Shown here piece after piece: positions 61,520 to 64,000 of a DNA stretch of 64,000 nt; within the stretch, counting starts at the first letter, position 1; each line of letters starts with the position of its first letter. Location of the stretch: assembly GCF_002741035.1 (NCBI RefSeq), contig NZ_CP016808.1:4078501-4142500 (forward strand), written 5' to 3'. Source of the DNA: Paenibacillus sp. BIHB 4019. GTDB taxonomy: Bacteria; Bacillota; Bacilli; Paenibacillales; Paenibacillaceae. The notes beneath the pieces were generated by a model. That model made no database searches, was not told where the DNA came from, and was given only the letters and a program-made list of their open reading frames with translations. Made by a program: the position numbers and the translations under genes.

Positions 61520-63889
61520 ATGAACAATGTAAAGAGCTTTATCATGAAGCGGAAGCTGCTGCTGAAAATGATCTTTTCATATGTAGCTGTCGGATTTATT
61601 CTCATTGGGGTATTTGCTTATGTCATTATCGATAAGGTTTCGGATAATTTGACGGAGGACGTCAACCAGTCGGTCATTCGGATGACCGAGCAGTCTTATA
61701 ATACGGCTGATATTTTGCTTACCTCGACCTATAACTATTTTGCCAAAAACTATGACAACCAGGTCGTTTATAACGCGATGTATGGCGGTTCCTTCACTTA
61801 TATAGAGATGAAGCAAATTAATACGCTGCTGTCCGAGATGAAGGAAGCGAACCCATTAATCGATTCGATTTATATTTACAACCTGAATAATGATAGCGTT
61901 TTCTCTTCGGAAAAGCCGATTACGCCGATTGCAGATTTTTATGATAAAAGGTTGACGGCGATGCTGAAAGAGAAGGATTTTTATAAAAAAGGCGTATTTA
62001 TTCCGCGGCATGAAAAGTATACCGAATTAGCAAAGTCTTATGAGAAGAACTGGATTACGATTGTCTATTCCCAATTCGCCCGCAATTCCATTATTGATGG
62101 CGCGCTTGTCGTAAATTTGAATCAGCAGATGCTGCAGCAGCTGGCAACGAAGGGAAGCGGCAGCGGCAGCTCGATTCAGTCGGTCATTATTAATGATAAG
62201 GGAACGGTCATATCCCACAGCAATCCAAGCATGGTGAATAAAAATTTAAATGAGGAGCCGTATATTCGTACCATATTGGATTCTACAGCGGAAAGCGGCC
62301 AACTGAGCGATACGATTAATAATCAAAGCGTCTTCGTTTCTTATTTTAAATCGGATCGTCTAGGCTGGAGCTTTATTGGCATTGCAGAAAATGAAAGCCT
62401 GCTGCTGAAGGTCAATCATTTAAAGCAGTTTATTATCTGGATGACCGCTATTTTTGTCCTAATCGCCGCGGCCACGGCACTTTTTTCGATTCGCATGATT
62501 TATATGCCGCTCAATACGATTATGAAGCGGGCAGGCTCATCGCTGCAGGTTGGACTTAAAGATGGCTCCCAGCTTAATGAGTATGAGCTGCTGACGAAAT
62601 CCTTTTCCTATTTGGAGGGGAAGGTAACCGATCTGCAGCTTGACGTATCGGGCTATTTACCCGCCAAACGCAAGGAGGTGCTGCGCTCCGTTATTCAAGG
62701 CGGGTACACGGGAAACGCAGGCGATAGCAAACTGACCGAGCTTGGGCTGCCTTTGCATGCTGCGGATTGCTTTCAAGTATGCGTTATTCGCCTTGATGAA
62801 TATGACAAGCGTCTGCAGCAATTTGATTTGGCGGATATTTCCTTGTTCAAATACGCGATCTCCAACATAGCGGAGGAAATTATAACGTCGCCGATGCAGC
62901 GCGAGGCTATGGACGATAACGATGATACGATCATGCTGCTTCTGAGCTGGAAGGATGGCGAGCTAAGCGATACGGCCGAGGTTGAGCAGCGGATGGCGGA
63001 TATTCAGTCTAAGGTTGCGCAGTTTCTGAAGCTGTCGGTCACGATTGCGATTGGGCCAGTTGTGCAAACGCTTAAGGCGATTCCGCTTTCATGGAATCAG
63101 GCTTACCATTCGTCGCGCTATCGTTTGATTTGCGGCTATGGCACTATTATTGCCAAGCAAGGCGAGGCGTCCTCCATCCATGCCGCTGCGGAACATGATT
63201 ATCCATTAGCGCTGGAGAAGCATATTACCGATCAGATGAAGCTGGGGGATAAGGAGAAATTCCAGCAGGCGGTTGAGCAGTTTTTTGCGGAAATCCGCAC
63301 CTATCAATATGATGAAATTATGCTGTATGTGTATCAATTGACGGTTATGGCGGTGCGCGCCAGCAAAGGGATGGTTAGCGAGGCCGAGTTGCTGCAGAGC
63401 GGGATGCTGTCGCTTCCAGAAACGATTCAGAAGCAGGAGACGCTGGAGCATATGATAACGGAGTTTGCTGCCGCATGCAGGCAAGTGATGAGCCAGCGCG
63501 ACTACAGCTCGTCGCAGACGAATGTGAAGGCGGTATCGCTTATTGAGGAACAGGTGCGCTCAGGCTATGCCGACCCGAATTTGTCAGTAGAGGGCTTGGC
63601 GGAAGCCGTGGGATTTTCAACAAACTATGCGAGGAAAGTATTTAAAGATTTTACAGGCAAAACAATTTCGCAGTATATTGCCGATTTCCGCTTCGACAAG
63701 GCGAAGGAGCTGCTGCTGTCTACCGATTTATCTGCGGGGAAGGTCGGAGAGCTGGTCGGGATGACGAATACGAATTATTTTTACGCCTCATTCAAGAAGC
63801 ATACGGGCAAATCGCCCGTTCATTATCGCAAGGCTTACATGCTGGACGCGATGCTGAAGGATGTTAAGGAAGACGAAACAACACTATGA
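61520..63889 (+). CDS. Membrane-bound AraC-family regulator with extracellular sensor domain
   Basis: The protein has 789 residues. A first membrane helix (about 13-37, 'MIFSYVAVGFILIGVFAYVI'), a Cache-like extracellular domain (about 40-300, ending 'GWSFIGIAENESLL') and a second helix (about 307-330) are followed by a cytoplasmic linker and a C-terminal AraC helix-turn-helix pair ('VEGLAEAVGFSTNYARKVFK' and 'VGELVGMTNTNYFYASFKKH'). This layout is common in Paenibacillus regulators of polysaccharide-use loci, normally beside a sugar transporter just beyond. GGGGGAG precedes the ATG. The target is not in the window. Confidence 0.9.
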   Translation: MNNVKSFIMKRKLLLKMIFSYVAVGFILIGVFAYVIIDKVSDNLTEDVNQSVIRMTEQSYNTADILLTSTYNYFAKNYDNQVVYNAMYGGSFTYIEMKQINTLLSEMKEANPLIDSIYIYNLNNDSVFSSEKPITPIADFYDKRLTAMLKEKDFYKKGVFIPRHEKYTELAKSYEKNWITIVYSQFARNSIIDGALVVNLNQQMLQQLATKGSGSGSSIQSVIINDKGTVISHSNPSMVNKNLNEEPYIRTILDSTAESGQLSDTINNQSVFVSYFKSDRLGWSFIGIAENESLLLKVNHLKQFIIWMTAIFVLIAAATALFSIRMIYMPLNTIMKRAGSSLQVGLKDGSQLNEYELLTKSFSYLEGKVTDLQLDVSGYLPAKRKEVLRSVIQGGYTGNAGDSKLTELGLPLHAADCFQVCVIRLDEYDKRLQQFDLADISLFKYAISNIAEEIITSPMQREAMDDNDDTIMLLLSWKDGELSDTAEVEQRMADIQSKVAQFLKLSVTIAIGPVVQTLKAIPLSWNQAYHSSRYRLICGYGTIIAKQGEASSIHAAAEHDYPLALEKHITDQMKLGDKEKFQQAVEQFFAEIRTYQYDEIMLYVYQLTVMAVRASKGMVSEAELLQSGMLSLPETIQKQETLEHMITEFAAACRQVMSQRDYSSSQTNVKAVSLIEEQVRSGYADPNLSVEGLAEAVGFSTNYARKVFKDFTGKTISQYIADFRFDKAKELLLSTDLSAGKVGELVGMTNTNYFYASFKKHTGKSPVHYRKAYMLDAMLKDVKEDETTL

Positions 63890-63907
63890 AAGGTCCAATC
63901 ATGCTGT

Positions 63908-63943
63908 GAAAAACGGCCGCTCCGCTTTAAGGGGCGGTTTTTT
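63908..63943 (+). terminator. Terminator after the membrane AraC regulator
   Basis: CCGCTCC pairs with GGGGCGG, and TTTTTT follows. The last 57 bases of the window hold no further recognisable feature. Confidence 0.75.
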
Positions 63944-64000
63944 CATGCGAAAATTGCAGCTTTCAGTGAAAAAGTAACATTTTATAGCGTTAGCGAGCGA

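Noticed and set aside
1..64000. CRISPR arrays, tRNA or rRNA genes, intact insertion sequences
   Set aside because: No regularly spaced repeats, cloverleaf-type sequences or transposase frames were seen on either strand.

Overview
The window looks like chromosomal DNA of a Paenibacillus-type bacterium (Firmicutes, Paenibacillaceae). Evidence: mixed moderate base composition, strong GGAGG-type ribosome binding sites with frequent GTG/TTG starts, many U-tract hairpin terminators, and a high density of AraC, LacI, LysR, MerR, MarR and ArsR regulators, two-component systems, Gfo/Idh/MocA dehydrogenases and sugar or uronate catabolic genes. No rRNA, tRNA, CRISPR array or intact insertion sequence was seen. 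All family calls come from reading the proteins; nothing was searched.

Layout. 1-8.2 kb: end of a PAS histidine kinase, an AraC regulator, an SDR, a DMT exporter, an aldo/keto reductase behind a MerR-type 19-bp-spacer promoter with its likely MerR regulator downstream, and a CadC-like metalloregulator divergent from a CzcO/ArsO-like flavoprotein. 8.2-14.2 kb: a LacI regulator divergent from an L-fucose operon (fucI, fucA, an FGGY kinase, fucU) that lacks a transporter. 14.3-20.3 kb: a decayed accessory zone. It holds a PEP-mutase-like gene, an ada pseudogene with internal deletions, a phosphotransferase-like protein with an altered catalytic loop, a CD3324-like protein, the tail of a deleted ABC exporter, a CHAP protein between two related repeats, and a GC-rich FAD monooxygenase split by one in-frame TAG codon. 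The last is divergent from its likely MarR regulator, with twin operators. 20.4-25.2 kb: MarR, polysaccharide deacetylase, two-component system and lipoprotein.

25.3-33.9 kb: a LysR gene and a sulfur-salvage operon resembling the Bacillus subtilis ytmI-ytnM (snaA/tcy/cmo/sndA) cluster: cystine-type ABC importer, two flavin monooxygenases, an M20 deacetylase and a GNAT acetyltransferase. 33.9-37.1 kb: a beta-glucuronidase-like GH2 enzyme between two gene-poor stretches holding a nested inverted-repeat element and a small array of degenerate palindromes. 37.1-42.5 kb: a 7TM hybrid double histidine kinase with a BTAD-type response regulator, a membrane-anchored protein and a possible nuclease-fold protein. 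42.7-48.7 kb: a TIM-barrel isomerase, a Btr-like AraC/siderophore-sensor regulator and a Fur-boxed ferric-siderophore importer lacking an ATPase gene. 48.8-53.1 kb: three Gfo/Idh/MocA dehydrogenases and an AraC regulator. 53.4-56.0 kb: an AT-rich membrane KAP NTPase, the best candidate for an accessory defence-type gene. 56.1-64 kb: an AraC regulator divergent from a dehydrogenase-uxaC operon, an ArgD-like aminotransferase and a membrane AraC regulator.

Functionally the window is mostly scavenging: fucose, glucuronides and uronates, organosulfur compounds and ferric siderophores, each with a local regulator. The least expected observation is a roughly 45-bp palindromic element shared, in opposite orientations, by the leaders of the fucose operon and the uxaC operon.
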